This document shows, one piece after another, positions 10,086-19,540 of a stretch of DNA of 64,000 nt (its first letter is position 1; each line of letters starts with the position of its first letter). Under the pieces are notes generated by a model, which had not been told where the DNA came from, did not search any database, and was given only the letters and a program-made list of their open reading frames with translations. This DNA comes from Chelonobacter oris (lineage in GTDB: Bacteria; Pseudomonadota; Gammaproteobacteria; Enterobacterales; Pasteurellaceae), in assembly GCF_000772535.1 (NCBI RefSeq), contig NZ_JSUM01000006.1, forward strand, positions 124,001 through 188,000, given 5' to 3'. A program made the position numbers and the translations under genes.

Positions 10086-12251
10086 TTACGCCGTTTGTTG
10101 TTGCTGTGCGGCTTTGAGCAGCAACCATTCACACGGACGGAAACGTTCGCCGTGCAGTTCAACCATCAATTCCAACTCGGCAACAATGGTTGCGGCGCCG
10201 ATTTCATCGATATAGGCATAAATCCCGCCTCTGAATTCCGGAAAAAACATACCCAGCACCGAAGCCACATTACCTTCATTCAGATTGGTAATCACCGCTT
10301 CCTGCGCACAATAGGCGGCTTCATTCAGCAGCATCAAAATACAGCGGCGGACGATCTGTTCCGGTTCGAGGTTATTTTCCGCAACCACCTCCAACACCTG
10401 ATAAATACTTTTATCCACTTGGGTACGATCGCCGCTGCGGGAATGGTAAAGGTAAAAACCCCGCCGATTTTTACGCCCTTTGCGCTCATTACGCAGCAGG
10501 TAATCCACTTTCGGCGGTGGTGAAAAACGTGCACCGAACGTCCGCTCCAATTGCGGCAAGGCTTTCACTAAAATATCCAACCCCATTTCGTCAATCATCG
10601 CCAACGGCCCGTTTTTAAAGCCGAATTCCTGCAACGCCCGATCTATCGTGCCGACCGCTTCGCCGTCAAGCAGGCAGTAAAACGCTTCCAGCAGGTAAGG
10701 AATCATAATGCGGTTAATAAAGAAACCCGGCGAATCCTTCACCAGCAACGGCACTTGCCCTTGCTCGATAACCAGGCTGATCGCTTTGGCAACGGTGTCC
10801 GGCGAAGTGGTTTCATGCGGAATGATTTCCACCATACGCCGCTGACTGACCGGCGTGAAGTAGTGTATACCGATAACATTTTGCGGACGCTGTGCTTTTG
10901 AGGCGATTGCCGCTATCGATAAGGTCAGCGTATTACTGGCAAAAATCGTTTTTTCATCGTAATAATTTTCACTTTCTTCGATCAAATTTTGCTTTAACGC
11001 CAAATCTTCATACACCGCTTCAATCACAATATCCGCCGCCTGTTTGCCGATAAAACGCTCGCCGCCGCTGATCAGATAAATCTTTTGCAATAATTTTCCA
11101 TAAGGCAAATGCCCTTGATCCACCTCTTTTTGCAGCAACAGATAACTCAGACGCAACGCTTTTTGCACGCCGTCGGGATTAATATCCTTAATCCGCACCG
11201 GCAGCCCCGCCCGTGCCGCAGTGATATAGGCAATGCCCGCCCCCATAAAACCGCTTCCCAGCACCGCCACCTTTCTGATTTTGCTGTCGCGCTGCAAATC
11301 ATGATATTGATGGCGCATTTCACGGTTGGTGCGCTCCATCCGACGTAATGCCGTTGAGGTTTTATCGACAAATAAGTCGGCAAAACGGGTACTGACCGCA
11401 CTTGCCCGACTTTCTTGCTGTTGTTTGAACAAGTTCAAAATCGCATTTGTCGCCGGATAATGGTCAAAGGATTTCAACCAGATTTGCTGTTCAGCCTGTT
11501 CGATCAAATAACGGCGCAACCAACGAATATTCTCCCCTTTTGCCAACAGGCGATGGTAGCCGCCTTTCGCTTTCTGCACCGCCGATTGTGCTTCGCCGCA
11601 AAGGTAACGGCAGGCAACCTGAAATAACACCGCTTTCGGCACGATTTCATCAACCAGCCCTTTCGCCAACGCATGACGGGCGCTGATTTTATTACCGGAA
11701 AGCATCATTAGCAGCCCCTGTTTCAGCCCGATTTGCTGCGGCAACAAATGGCAGCCGCCGGCAAAAGGCAACAGCCCCGATTTCACTTGCGGCATGGAAA
11801 AACGGGTCTCCATATCGTCCGCCGCCAATCGGTAATCACAACTCAATGCCAGTTCCAGCCCCAAACCGAAGCAACTGCCCTGCACCGCACACACGCTTGA
11901 AAACGGTAGCGTTTGGATCTTGTCCATCAAATCACGGCTTAATTGGCTGAAATCCGTTAATTCGGCATGACTTTTTTGCTCTAGCCCCAACAAACTGAAG
12001 CCCTGTACAAAACTGTTTTCTTTTCCGGAAATAAAGATCAACCCGCGCAAAGGCCAATTGGCCAATTGTGTTACCAGTGCATTTAAATAGTAAAGCGTTT
12101 CCCGATTTAACCAGTTCTGTTTTTTTGCCGTCACATTGAGCGTAATGACGGCAATATCCCGTTGGTAAAAACTGAGTTTGAACAGCTCGGTATGCTGTTC
12201 GCCGCGGTAGTCAAAGGTTGGAACCGACGGATTTTCTGTCTGCATTTTCAT
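10086..12251 (-). CDS. fadJ: FadJ-like beta-oxidation bifunctional protein with altered hydratase site
   Basis: 721 residues: N-terminal enoyl-CoA hydratase (crotonase) domain (about 15-200) and C-terminal 3-hydroxyacyl-CoA dehydrogenase (about 320-715). The dehydrogenase half looks intact: NAD motif GSGFMGAGIA, catalytic His in GIHYFTPV and FINR. The hydratase half is unusual. The first catalytic Glu (GLGLELAL) is kept, but the second, normally in LPEVQLGLLPGSGG, reads MPQVKSGLLPFAGG, so Glu is replaced by Gln (codon CAA). The oxyanion-hole segment FIAGADI reads FVQGFSLL. Hydration activity may be lost or changed. The gene begins seven bases after fadI, forming an operon. An ATG six bases further in is an alternative start. 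Confidence 0.8.
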   Translation of the reverse strand: MKMQTENPSVPTFDYRGEQHTELFKLSFYQRDIAVITLNVTAKKQNWLNRETLYYLNALVTQLANWPLRGLIFISGKENSFVQGFSLLGLEQKSHAELTDFSQLSRDLMDKIQTLPFSSVCAVQGSCFGLGLELALSCDYRLAADDMETRFSMPQVKSGLLPFAGGCHLLPQQIGLKQGLLMMLSGNKISARHALAKGLVDEIVPKAVLFQVACRYLCGEAQSAVQKAKGGYHRLLAKGENIRWLRRYLIEQAEQQIWLKSFDHYPATNAILNLFKQQQESRASAVSTRFADLFVDKTSTALRRMERTNREMRHQYHDLQRDSKIRKVAVLGSGFMGAGIAYITAARAGLPVRIKDINPDGVQKALRLSYLLLQKEVDQGHLPYGKLLQKIYLISGGERFIGKQAADIVIEAVYEDLALKQNLIEESENYYDEKTIFASNTLTLSIAAIASKAQRPQNVIGIHYFTPVSQRRMVEIIPHETTSPDTVAKAISLVIEQGQVPLLVKDSPGFFINRIMIPYLLEAFYCLLDGEAVGTIDRALQEFGFKNGPLAMIDEMGLDILVKALPQLERTFGARFSPPPKVDYLLRNERKGRKNRRGFYLYHSRSGDRTQVDKSIYQVLEVVAENNLEPEQIVRRCILMLLNEAAYCAQEAVITNLNEGNVASVLGMFFPEFRGGIYAYIDEIGAATIVAELELMVELHGERFRPCEWLLLKAAQQQQTA

Positions 12252-12258
12252 TTCTCAA

Positions 12259-13566
12259 CTACTCCCTTTCCAACACCATCGCCGCCCCCAGACCGCCCAA
12301 ACCGCCGGACGCAATCAGTGCGGTTGCCCCGCCCTGCCGCTGTAACTGGTGCAAGGTTTGAATCAGGACGCGTAAACTGGTAATCGCCCGCGGCGATCCG
12401 TATGCCAGTGATCCGCCCAAAACATTAAATTTATCCATATCGACACAGCCAAGTGCGGTATCTCGCTGCAAATGCTTTTGCGCAAACCGTTTTGATTCAA
12501 ATAATTGGAGATTTGCCAAAATCTGCGCTGCGGACGATTCGTGCATATCAATCAAGTCAATATCACTCAATTCCATGTCTGCCCATGCCAGCGCTTTAGC
12601 GGCGGCATGGGTTGCGCCTAACAGCATATTGTGCCAAACATCATTGCCGGTTAAGGCGAAACTGCGAATATAACCTAACGGTTTCAATTGATAGCGTTCC
12701 ACCAACTCTTCGCGCATCAACAACACCGCCGCCGCACCGTCCGCCGGTTCGGATACACTCCACGCCGTCACGACATTGTGCCGACCGCTGTGCAGCGGTT
12801 TAAGGCGTTGATAATATTCCGCATTGATCTGCTCGCTGATCATATTGTCCCGAATCACATAATGCCGATAAGGTGCGGGATGTGACAGCATCACCTGCTC
12901 AGCCATCAAGCCCTGTTGCCATGCCAGCTCCGCCCGTTGATGGGAACGGGCGCTGTATTGATCCAACTGCTCGCGATCTAAGCCGAAATTTTGCGCCATT
13001 TGTTCTGAAATATCGCTCAATGAAAAGTTGGTCATTGCATCACGCAAATTGACTTGCTGCAGTTTGATGTCTTGCCGTGAAAGGCGTTTGAACAGATTCC
13101 ATTTACGGCTGTAACTGGAGGTGCGCCATATATCGCGCAAAGTGCGGATCAGTTTCGGTTTCAGACTGAAAGGCGCATTGGAAATCGAATCGGCACCGCC
13201 TGCCAAGCCGCAGGATATCGAGCCGCTGATAATGCCGTTACAAACATTGGCGACCGCTTGCAAACCGGTGATACACGAACTGCTCAATGTATAGGCCTGC
13301 GCATGCGGCATCGATAAAGTCAAGGCAATTTCACGCGCCAAATTCGGCACGTCGGGCTGCTGAATCACCTGTCCGAAAATAAACTTTTCGACTACGCTAC
13401 GCTCCAACGGCAGGCGGTTGAGCAACTCATTGGTCACCATAATCCCCAAATCGGTGGCATAACACTCTTTAAATCCGGTATTACGTCGCACAAACGGCGT
13501 GCGCAAGCCCGCCACCACGGCAATTCGCTCTCCGCGCGCATTCACCAGTCTTTGCTGAATAGGCAT
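12259..13566 (-). CDS. fadI: FadI-like thiolase lacking two usual catalytic residues
   Basis: 435 residues, the length of E. coli FadI, and aligned with it throughout (ERIAVVAGLRTPF, FGQVIQQPDVPN, GLAGGADS, KFNVLGGSLAYG). The acyl-accepting Cys remains (SSSCITGL) and so does the His of the HEAF-type motif, here MHESSAAQ. Two other thiolase residues are changed: the His of YGHP is Ser (AYGSPRAI), and the Cys of TACAAGG is gone (IASGGLGG). Thiolytic cleavage or Claisen condensation would be expected to suffer. It is paired with FadJ, whose hydratase site is also altered. The frame can start at a TTG three codons earlier; ATG at 13566 is preferred because it gives the E. coli length. Confidence 0.78.
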   Translation of the reverse strand: MPIQQRLVNARGERIAVVAGLRTPFVRRNTGFKECYATDLGIMVTNELLNRLPLERSVVEKFIFGQVIQQPDVPNLAREIALTLSMPHAQAYTLSSSCITGLQAVANVCNGIISGSISCGLAGGADSISNAPFSLKPKLIRTLRDIWRTSSYSRKWNLFKRLSRQDIKLQQVNLRDAMTNFSLSDISEQMAQNFGLDREQLDQYSARSHQRAELAWQQGLMAEQVMLSHPAPYRHYVIRDNMISEQINAEYYQRLKPLHSGRHNVVTAWSVSEPADGAAAVLLMREELVERYQLKPLGYIRSFALTGNDVWHNMLLGATHAAAKALAWADMELSDIDLIDMHESSAAQILANLQLFESKRFAQKHLQRDTALGCVDMDKFNVLGGSLAYGSPRAITSLRVLIQTLHQLQRQGGATALIASGGLGGLGAAMVLERE

Positions 13567-13741
13567 AAAAATCAATCCCGATTATTGCGTTTGAAATATC
13601 GCATAGCATAACAAATCCTTCTTAAAAGAAACGAAAAATTTTGCGTTGCGGCAGAATTTCTCTGCTTTTACTTTCTAGTCAGGCGGCTTATTGATACAAT
13701 TTCGCCCTATCCAAAAAACAAGACGGCAAAAATACATTATT

Positions 13742-14224
13742 ATGACCAAGAAAAAAGCAAAAGCAGGTTCAAATACCATTGCCCTGAACAAAAGAGCCAG
13801 ACACGATTATTTTATCGAAGACGAAATTGAAGCGGGGCTTTCGCTGCAAGGCTGGGAAGTCAAAGCCATGCGAGCCGGCAAAGCTAATATTAGCGACAGC
13901 TATGTTATTTTTAAAGACGGAGAAGCTTATCTATTCGGAGCAATGATTACGCCGTTAAATATGGCGTCAACCCATGTTGTCGCTGATCCAACCCGCACGA
14001 GAAAATTGCTGTTAAGCCGGCGTGAACTTGAAAGTCTGTTCGGCAAAGCCAACCGTGACGGATATACCATTGTCGCCTTGTCGCTGTATTGGAAAAACGC
14101 ATGGGCAAAAATCAAAATCGGACTGGCAAAAGGCAAGAAACAACATGACAAACGTGATGCCATTCAAGACCGGGAATGGCAGCGCGCCAAAGAACGGATT
14201 ATGAAGAACAGCAACCGCGGTTAG
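13742..14224 (+). CDS. smpB: tmRNA-binding protein SmpB
   Basis: 160 residues. Binds tmRNA and delivers it to stalled ribosomes for trans-translation. Conserved blocks are [28 protein letters not shown] near the N-terminus, [15 protein letters not shown], and the basic C-terminal tail [26 protein letters not shown], which occupies the decoding centre. The frame is open 17 codons upstream, but [19 protein letters not shown] is the family start. The tmRNA gene ssrA is not in the window. Confidence 0.96.
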   Translation: MTKKKAKAGSNTIALNKRARHDYFIEDEIEAGLSLQGWEVKAMRAGKANISDSYVIFKDGEAYLFGAMITPLNMASTHVVADPTRTRKLLLSRRELESLFGKANRDGYTIVALSLYWKNAWAKIKIGLAKGKKQHDKRDAIQDREWQRAKERIMKNSNRG

Positions 14225-14235
14225 TTTCAGATGCT

Positions 14236-14267
14236 AAAAAACCGCACTTTGAACCCAAAGTGCGGTC
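14236..14267 (-). terminator. Uptake-signal hairpin terminator of thrABC
   Basis: Inverted pair of uptake signals: ACCGCACTTT, six-base loop, AAAGTGCGGT. On the minus strand the stem is followed by TTTTTT, so it should end thrABC transcription. It also lies just after smpB on the plus strand, where no U-run follows. Confidence 0.8.
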
Positions 14268-14286
14268 GAATCTCTTAATAATACGC

Positions 14287-15564
14287 TTATTTATTCAGCA
14301 AATACGCCCTTAATAAGGCAAAATCATTCGCCATTTCATCCGACAACAACGGCAGTTTATTGTGTTTGTCTAACGCTTCCGGTAATGGCAAATCAAGATT
14401 CAAGATCCGATCAACACTTTCCTTAAATTTTGCCGGATGTGCAGTACAAAGGAAAATACCGGTTTCATTCGGTTGCAAATCGGCTTTCAACACATTGTAA
14501 GCGATCGCACCATGCGGCTCGCACAGATACCCTTTTTCGTTCATCTGCTTTAATGTCGTTTCGGTTTCACTGTCTGAAACCGCACTTGAATGCAGCTCAC
14601 TCAACGCCCAACCGTTACGTTTGAAAATTTCTTCCACCCGTGGCCAATTATTCGGGCGGCTGACGTCCATCGCATTGGATAACGTTGCCACAGTCGCCTT
14701 CGGCTGCCATTCACCGCTCTTCAAATAGCGTGGGACGGTATCATTGGCATTGGTGGAGGCGATAAAACGTTTAATCGGCAGCCCCAGCCATTTGGCGATT
14801 AAACCGGCGGTTAAATTGCCGAAGTTGCCGCTCGGCACAGAAACCACAATTTGGTCGCGCTTTTCCTTCGGCAATTGCGCAACCGCTTCAAAATAGTAAC
14901 ACACTTGCGCCAATAACCGACTGATATTAATTGAATTTGCCGAGTTTAAGCCGATTATCCGGCGCAAATCTTGATCGTCAAATGCCTGTTTTACCAAGGC
15001 TTGGCAATCATCAAAATCACCGTTGATCGCCACCGTGCGGATATTCCCGCCCAACGTACAGAATAATTTCTCCTGCAACGGGCTGATTTTGCCTTTCGGG
15101 TACAAAATCACAACCTCGATATTCTCCAATCCGTGGAAAGCGTGTGCGACCGCCGCACCGGTATCGCCTGAGGTTGCGGTTAAAATCGTGATTTTTCCTT
15201 CCCCTCGGATTGCCGCCAACGTACGTGCCATAAAGCGACCGCCGAAATCTTTAAACGCCAAGGTCGGGCCGTGAAACAGCTCCAACGCATAGACATTATC
15301 TTCAACCTTAACCAACGGTGCCGGAAACGTGAACGCATCACTAATAATTCGATTCAATACCGCACTTGGTAATTCTTCGCCAATTAGTGCCGACAGTATT
15401 TTTTGGCTACGTTCCACCAATGGAAGTTCAAGCAACACTTCGACATTATCCAGTTGCGGAATCACTTCAGGAAAAAACAGCCCTTGATTTTTGCCCAATC
15501 CCTGACGCACTGCCTGTGCAAAATCGACTTGCTCTTCCGGATGCTTAATATTGTATAAATTCAT
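14287..15564 (-). CDS. thrC: Threonine synthase
   Basis: 425 residues (E. coli 428). PLP enzyme converting O-phosphohomoserine to threonine. The N-terminus MNLYNIKHPEEQVDFAQAV, the PLP lysine region FHGPTLAFKDFGGRFMA (about 98-114) and the GDTGAAVAHAF loop are as expected. Third gene of the thrABC operon, 47 bases after thrB, with the operon terminator just downstream. Controlled by the thr leader at 19.1 kb. Confidence 0.97.
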   Translation of the reverse strand: MNLYNIKHPEEQVDFAQAVRQGLGKNQGLFFPEVIPQLDNVEVLLELPLVERSQKILSALIGEELPSAVLNRIISDAFTFPAPLVKVEDNVYALELFHGPTLAFKDFGGRFMARTLAAIRGEGKITILTATSGDTGAAVAHAFHGLENIEVVILYPKGKISPLQEKLFCTLGGNIRTVAINGDFDDCQALVKQAFDDQDLRRIIGLNSANSINISRLLAQVCYYFEAVAQLPKEKRDQIVVSVPSGNFGNLTAGLIAKWLGLPIKRFIASTNANDTVPRYLKSGEWQPKATVATLSNAMDVSRPNNWPRVEEIFKRNGWALSELHSSAVSDSETETTLKQMNEKGYLCEPHGAIAYNVLKADLQPNETGIFLCTAHPAKFKESVDRILNLDLPLPEALDKHNKLPLLSDEMANDFALLRAYLLNK

Positions 15565-15611
15565 TAAAAAAATCCTTGCTATAAAACGTACGGTGAAATA
15601 GAAAAGTGCGG

Positions 15612-16568
15612 TCAGTCTAACAGCCTTGCACCCTGATTATCAACCTGACAAACATGAACAAAGCCTTCATTATTTTGTAAGTAGTTGTTTTCCAGATAGG
15701 TGGCGACTTTAGTAGCTGTCGCCAAATCCGGCGCAATCGCAAAAATCGTCGGGCCGGAGCCGGAAATGCCTGTCGCTAATGCTCCCAAATCACGACAACC
15801 CTGCTTGACATTGTCGTAATTCGGCAACAGTTGTTCCCGATAAGGCTCGGCAATCACATCTTTCATCATCAATGCCGCCAGGCTTTCCTGCTGCGTATGA
15901 CAGGCATGTACAAAACTGCCCAGATAACGTCCGTGATCAATCACATCTTGGCGGCTATAACTTTTCGGCAAAATCGCCCGCGCTTCCGCAGTGGAGACTT
16001 CAATCCCCGGATAGGCAAGCACCCAATACCATTGATCAAAAAACGGCAGCGTTTGGCTGATATTGCCCAGTGATTGCACCATTAACTGTACACCGCCCAA
16101 AAAGCACGGCGCTACATTGTCATAGTGAATCGAACCGGAAATCCGTCCTTCCAACTCGCCCATCATTTCCAAGAGTTCCATTTTAGAAAACGGTTCTTGG
16201 TGGAATTTATTCAAAGCAACTAACGCGGCCACAATCGAACAGGCGCTGGATCCCAGTCCGGATCCAATCGGCATATTTTTCTCTAATGTCAGCCGCAATG
16301 ACCGCACTTTAGTATTACGCAGCTTTAAACGTTCACTAAATAAAACATAGGCTTGATACACAATATTTTTTTGCGGCTCTTTCGGTAATTTCCGCACAAA
16401 GTAACCCGCACTTTCCAGCTCAAAACCGTCTGCAATCGCTTCAATTTGTACCACATCACCTAATAGAGAACCGTCAATTGGTGAAACCGCCGCCCCTAAA
16501 GTATCAAAACCGACACTGACATTGGCACTGGATGCGGGCGCATACACTCTTAACATATCCTGATCCAT
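15612..16568 (-). CDS. thrB: Homoserine kinase
   Basis: 318 residues from the ATG at 16568; a GHMP-family kinase that phosphorylates homoserine. Motifs are [15 protein letters not shown] at the N-terminus, the ATP loop [13 protein letters not shown] (about 94-106) and C-terminal [12 protein letters not shown]. The chosen start overlaps the thrA stop (TGATG) and has GGAGG nine bases upstream. The fifth codon, ATG at 16556, gives [12 protein letters not shown], the start position used for relatives, and is an alternative. Confidence 0.96.
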   Translation of the reverse strand: MDQDMLRVYAPASSANVSVGFDTLGAAVSPIDGSLLGDVVQIEAIADGFELESAGYFVRKLPKEPQKNIVYQAYVLFSERLKLRNTKVRSLRLTLEKNMPIGSGLGSSACSIVAALVALNKFHQEPFSKMELLEMMGELEGRISGSIHYDNVAPCFLGGVQLMVQSLGNISQTLPFFDQWYWVLAYPGIEVSTAEARAILPKSYSRQDVIDHGRYLGSFVHACHTQQESLAALMMKDVIAEPYREQLLPNYDNVKQGCRDLGALATGISGSGPTIFAIAPDLATATKVATYLENNYLQNNEGFVHVCQVDNQGARLLD

Positions 16569-19027
16569 CAGTTTCCGCCTCCGTTTTGCAAAGTACGCAG
16601 AATATCGGCAAAAATTCCGGCAGCGGTTACATCATTACCTGCGCCGTAACCACGAAGCAATAACGGAATCGGATTGTAATAACGGGTATAAAACGCCAAC
16701 GCATTTTCGCCGTTTTTCACTTTATAGAGCGGGTTATCACCGTCAACCGCCACAATCGAGACCTTGCATTTGCCGTTGTCCAAGCGACCGACATAACGCA
16801 ATACTTGCCCGTTGGCTTTGGCTTGTGCAACCCGATCGGCAAATTCTGCGTCCAGCGCCGGCAATTGTGTCATAAATTCATCAACATTTTTTCCTTCGGC
16901 AAAGCCTTTCGGCAGCACGCCTTCCACTTCGACATCACTTAATTCCAGCATTAAGCCGTTTTCACGGGCGATAATCAACAACTTACGCGCCACATCACTG
17001 CCGGACAGGTCATCTCTTGGATCCGGCTCGGTGAACCCTTTCTCTTTTGCCAGTTTGGTGGCCTCCGACAGGCTCAAGCCTTCTTCCAGTTTGCCGAAAA
17101 TAAACGATAACGAACCGGATAAAATTCCGTCGAATTGCAGAATTTCGTCCCCTGCCGCCAACAGTTTCTGCAAGTTGTCAATCACCGGTAACCCTGCGCC
17201 GACATTGGTATCATACATAAACTTACGCTGATTTTGCGCCGCCACCGCTCTTAACCGCAGGTAGTATTCAACATCAGAGGTGTTGGCTTTTTTATTCGGG
17301 GTAACCACATGGAAACCGGCACTCAGAAAGTTGACATATTGATTGGCGATGTCTTGATTCGAGGTGCAATCCACCAACACCGGATTGACGATGTTGTTAT
17401 CTTGGACAAAGTTCACTAAACGCTCGACCGAAAATGCCTCGCTCGCTTGTGCTAATTGTTCGCGCCAGTTATTCAGTTTAAGCGGCTGTTCGCTCAGCAA
17501 TAAATGTTTGGTATTCGCCAGTGCGTACACGCGAATGGCGATATTCTTTTTTTCCAAATAGTCGGTTTGGCGCTGGATTTGATCCACCAGTTCGCCGCCG
17601 ACACCGCCGGTACCGACCACAAACACATCAACGACTTGATGGTGGGTAAACAGTGCACGGTGGGTCGCTTTCACCGCCTGTACCGATTTATGTTGCGGAA
17701 CAACCGTAGAAATAGAGCGTTCGGAAGAACCTTGCGCAATCGCCACAATATTAATGTTGGCTTTAGCAAGTGCGGTAAAGAAACGTGCCGCTACACCTTT
17801 CGCCTTCTTCATACCATCACCGACCACCGACACAATCGAAAGGTTGTCGCTGACTTCCAACGGCTCCAGCTGTTTGTGTTCCAACTCGTAAGCAAACTCT
17901 TGTTCCAGCGCTTCTTTTGCCACAATCGCCGATTTGGTCGGGACACAGAAGCTGATGCTGTATTCCGAAGAAGATTGCGTAATCAGAATAACCGAAATGC
18001 CGGATTTCGACATCGTGGAAAATACCCGTGCCGCCATACCGACCATGCCCTGCATGCCGGGGCCGGACAGGTTAAACATGCTGACATTATCCAAATTGGT
18101 GATCCCTTTCACCTGCAAGCTGTCGGATTTGACATCGTTGTTAATATAGGTTCCCGGTGCATCTGGATTGGCCGTATTTTTAATCACACACGGAATGCTA
18201 CAACGTACCAATGGCCCGATGGTGCGCGGATGAATCACTTTCGCTCCGAAATAGGAAAGTTCCATTGCTTCTTGATAAGACAGGCTATCCAACAAACGAG
18301 CATCATGCACCAAACGAGGATCACAGGTATACACTCCGTCAACGTCCGTCCAAATTTCACAGTAATCGGCATCAAGGCACGCCGCCAGTACCGCCGCCGA
18401 ATAATCGGATCCGTTGCGCCCCAACAACACCAGTTCCCCTTGTTCGTTGCCGGCGGTGAACCCCGCCATCAGCACGATATTTTGCTTTGGAATCGAGGCG
18501 GCGTCGACTCGCGGTTTGGATTTGCTGATACTGACTGAGGATTCCAGATACGTCCCTTTGGCAACCAGTTTTTCTACCGGATCGATTTGGGTAACCTGAT
18601 AGCCTTTGGCTTCAAACCAAGCTTTCATCATGGCAATCGAGAGTTTCTCACCGCGACATAAAATGCCGGCATTGACGCTGTCAGGACAACGTTTATTACG
18701 TTGAATATCGTCTAATACGTGTTTTAACTGGGTGAATTCGTTATCGATAACTTGAAGAAGGGCGATTTTGTCGAGTTTAGGATTAGCGAGATATAAACCG
18801 TCGATGATGCGATAGAAAATTTGCAGGACTTCATTAAATTCATGTTCAAAAGCTTCACCACTGCCGGCTTTTTCCACCAGCGCCACCAGATAATTGGTGA
18901 TTTTCGCCGGTGCCGACAGCACGCCTGCCGCTTGATCGTTTAAATGCGCTTGTTCAATCAATCCGGCAGCCTGTAAAAAGCGTTCCGGATTCGCCAAAGA
19001 CGTTCCCCCAAATTTAAGCACTCGCAT
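16568..19027 (-). CDS. thrA: Bifunctional aspartokinase I/homoserine dehydrogenase I
   Basis: 819 residues (E. coli 820). The N-terminal aspartokinase ([17 protein letters not shown], about 1-250) is followed by ACT domains (about 310-460) and a C-terminal homoserine dehydrogenase with the NAD motif [13 protein letters not shown] (about residue 465). It catalyses the first and third steps from aspartate to threonine and is normally feedback-inhibited by threonine. The frame is open six codons further (MNQEKI), but AGGAGAAG lies just before the ATG at 19027 and the family begins MRVLKFGG. First gene of thrABC. Confidence 0.97.
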   Translation of the reverse strand: MRVLKFGGTSLANPERFLQAAGLIEQAHLNDQAAGVLSAPAKITNYLVALVEKAGSGEAFEHEFNEVLQIFYRIIDGLYLANPKLDKIALLQVIDNEFTQLKHVLDDIQRNKRCPDSVNAGILCRGEKLSIAMMKAWFEAKGYQVTQIDPVEKLVAKGTYLESSVSISKSKPRVDAASIPKQNIVLMAGFTAGNEQGELVLLGRNGSDYSAAVLAACLDADYCEIWTDVDGVYTCDPRLVHDARLLDSLSYQEAMELSYFGAKVIHPRTIGPLVRCSIPCVIKNTANPDAPGTYINNDVKSDSLQVKGITNLDNVSMFNLSGPGMQGMVGMAARVFSTMSKSGISVILITQSSSEYSISFCVPTKSAIVAKEALEQEFAYELEHKQLEPLEVSDNLSIVSVVGDGMKKAKGVAARFFTALAKANINIVAIAQGSSERSISTVVPQHKSVQAVKATHRALFTHHQVVDVFVVGTGGVGGELVDQIQRQTDYLEKKNIAIRVYALANTKHLLLSEQPLKLNNWREQLAQASEAFSVERLVNFVQDNNIVNPVLVDCTSNQDIANQYVNFLSAGFHVVTPNKKANTSDVEYYLRLRAVAAQNQRKFMYDTNVGAGLPVIDNLQKLLAAGDEILQFDGILSGSLSFIFGKLEEGLSLSEATKLAKEKGFTEPDPRDDLSGSDVARKLLIIARENGLMLELSDVEVEGVLPKGFAEGKNVDEFMTQLPALDAEFADRVAQAKANGQVLRYVGRLDNGKCKVSIVAVDGDNPLYKVKNGENALAFYTRYYNPIPLLLRGYGAGNDVTAAGIFADILRTLQNGGGN

Positions 19028-19073
19028 AATCTTCTCCTGATTCATTATTAATGTTGTGTAAGCGATAAATATT

Positions 19074-19101
19074 AAAAAACCCGCACTTGTCGGTGCGGGT
19101 T
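19074..19101 (-). terminator. thr operon attenuator (leader terminator)
   Basis: Stem CCCGCAC/GTGCGGG with a six-base loop, followed on the minus strand by TTTTTT. It lies between the thrL leader peptide and thrA, the position of a transcription attenuator. Confidence 0.85.
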
Positions 19102-19123
19102 TTTTTGATTTTGTTATGCAACA

Positions 19124-19189
19124 CTAACCCGCCACGTACTTACGCATGGTAATGATCATAATGGTGGTGGTCATTGTGTTGTTTTGCAT
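19124..19189 (-). CDS. thrL: thr operon leader peptide
   Basis: A 21-codon frame starting ATG at 19189 and ending TAG at 19124, too short for normal gene finding. It encodes five threonines and three isoleucines, including TMTTTIMIIT within residues 5-14, followed by MRKYVAG. This is the expected composition for a leader controlled by charged tRNA-Thr and tRNA-Ile. The attenuator hairpin starts about 25 bases later and a good promoter lies about 35 bases before it. When these tRNAs are charged the ribosome finishes the peptide and the terminator forms; starvation stalls it and lets RNA polymerase continue into thrABC. The peptide sequence differs from E. coli ThrL but the layout is the same. 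Confidence 0.9.
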   Translation of the reverse strand: MQNNTMTTTIMIITMRKYVAG

Positions 19190-19224
19190 GATTTATTTAA
19201 ATTTTTAAAATTTTTGATGTGATA

Positions 19225-19253
19225 GAAATACAGAATTTCCCGAGTATTGTCAA
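19225..19253 (-). promoter_or_regulatory. Promoter of the thr operon
   Basis: On the minus strand: -35 TTGACA (19253-19248), 17-base spacer, -10 TATTTC (19230-19225). The consensus -35 and its place just upstream of thrL support it; the -10 is moderate. Confidence 0.65.
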
Positions 19254-19291
19254 TGAAAAATTCGGCGAATACGCCAAATCTGCTGATTTTT

Positions 19292-19452
19292 TTAAATATC
19301 CAACAGCAGATTGACCGGAATCCCCAACCCATGATGCAATTTCTTGATCATGCTCAATCTTAGACTTCGTTTACCGTTCAATACTTCCGACCTTCCCAAT
19401 CCTCTTCACTCTCTGTGTCCGCTTCTAAATCCATTAATTCAGAATGGAAAAT
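19292..19452 (-). pseudogene. Relic of a HigA-type (COG5499) antitoxin gene
   Basis: The minus strand holds two out-of-frame pieces of one protein. The upstream piece reads SELMDLEADTESEEDWE and then a stop; it resembles the ELMDAEPGSPEADE segment near the N-terminus of this antitoxin family. The next piece, in another frame, reads SEVLNGKRSLRLSMIKK and LHHGLGIPVNLLLDI, then TAA at 19292. This matches the helix-turn-helix C-terminus SEVLNGKRPLSLRMIRRLHEGLGIP. About 50 residues between the pieces are missing. No toxin frame remains beside it. The remnant lies between the thr promoter and yggS. The rest of the 19190-19540 gap is AT-rich and otherwise shows only one uptake signal pair near 19460-19515. 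Confidence 0.65.
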
Positions 19453-19540
19453 CAGACATCAAAGTGCGGTTTTTTAGACACACCGCCGATTCCACGCTAA
19501 AATAACCGCACTTTACTTTTAACCGTTAATATCACTCTCC

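Noticed and set aside
10065-10523. Plus-strand frame of 152 codons opposite fadJ
   Set aside because: Antisense to the well supported FadJ C-terminus; no motif or ribosome site.
17504-18538. Long plus-strand open frame of 344 codons opposite thrA
   Set aside because: It is antisense to a full-length ThrA with strong family motifs; no ribosome site and no similarity. A shadow frame.
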